Shown here in pieces: positions 5,910 through 5,931 of a stretch of DNA of 5,931 nt (positions are counted from its first letter, which is position 1; the number at the start of each line of letters is the position of its first letter). The DNA is taken from positions 1 through 5,931 of the forward strand of contig JAAEQP010000113.1 of assembly GCA_024231375.1 (NCBI GenBank), in the 5' to 3' direction. The stretch is from a bacterium. GTDB lineage: Bacteria > Hydrogenedentota > Hydrogenedentia > Hydrogenedentiales > SLHB01. A program made the position numbers and the translations under genes. The notes under the pieces were generated by a model. It saw nothing but the letters and a program-made list of their open reading frames with translations, made no database searches and had not been told where the DNA came from.

Positions 5910-5931
5910 CGTTGTCCATGGCCAAGCATTC
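5906..5931 (+). CDS. Start of a downstream gene, cut by the window edge
   Basis: A frame opens at the end of the membrane-protein gene and runs off the window. ATG at 5918-5920 gives M-A-K-H and has GGAG at 5903-5906, 11 nt upstream. In the same frame GTG at 5906-5908 overlaps the TGA stop of the previous gene (GTGA), and TTG at 5912 is also possible. Any of these implies very tight spacing and probably co-transcription and translational coupling with the glycosyltransferase. Too few residues remain to suggest a product. Confidence 0.5.

Overview
The window reads as a piece of a GC-rich bacterial chromosome (about 60% G+C by eye). It has three complete genes and the first codons of a fourth. 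The cell type suggested is a Gram-negative, probably environmental lineage that exports large modular surface proteins. This follows from a signal peptide followed by a PEP-CTERM-style N-terminal beta domain, four DUF11 repeats and a C-terminal hydrophobic anchor. The overall style recalls Planctomycetes or Candidatus Hydrogenedentota, but no marker gene is present and that placement is a guess.

Layout. Positions 1-219 hold no gene. They contain a cluster of three copies of a 17-18 bp repeat in both orientations (71-168) and, at the left edge, a fragment that looks like a dispersed intergenic repeat. A HAD-superfamily phosphatase-like hydrolase lies on the minus strand (220-1182, GTG start). 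A 201 bp divergent intergenic region (1183-1383) separates it from a large plus-strand gene (1384-4083) for an 899-residue secreted DUF11/fibronectin-type-III surface protein. That gene ends in a strong intrinsic terminator (4101-4144). A new transcription unit then seems to start in the 128 bp gap. It encodes a 565-residue polytopic membrane protein of the GT-C (PMT/ArnT-like) glycosyltransferase type (4212-5909, TTG start). A further gene begins at its end and is cut by the window edge. There is no gene-free stretch longer than 300 bases.

How the genes relate. The HAD gene is divergent and has no evident functional link to the rest. The surface protein and the membrane glycosyltransferase point the same way but are separated by a terminator, so they are neighbours rather than a clear operon. 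A role for the glycosyltransferase in decorating exported proteins or envelope polymers is possible but unproven. The glycosyltransferase and the next gene overlap or nearly so, which suggests an operon continuing to the right. Each of the three complete genes has an upstream TGC-TAT element resembling an extended -10 promoter. No CRISPR array, tRNA, rRNA or intact mobile element was found, and nothing here amounts to a clearly new defence or mobile system. The most unusual items are the surface protein's architecture with its non-canonical C-terminal anchor, the structured repeat cluster, and the TTG start overlapping a 13-codon upstream reading frame.
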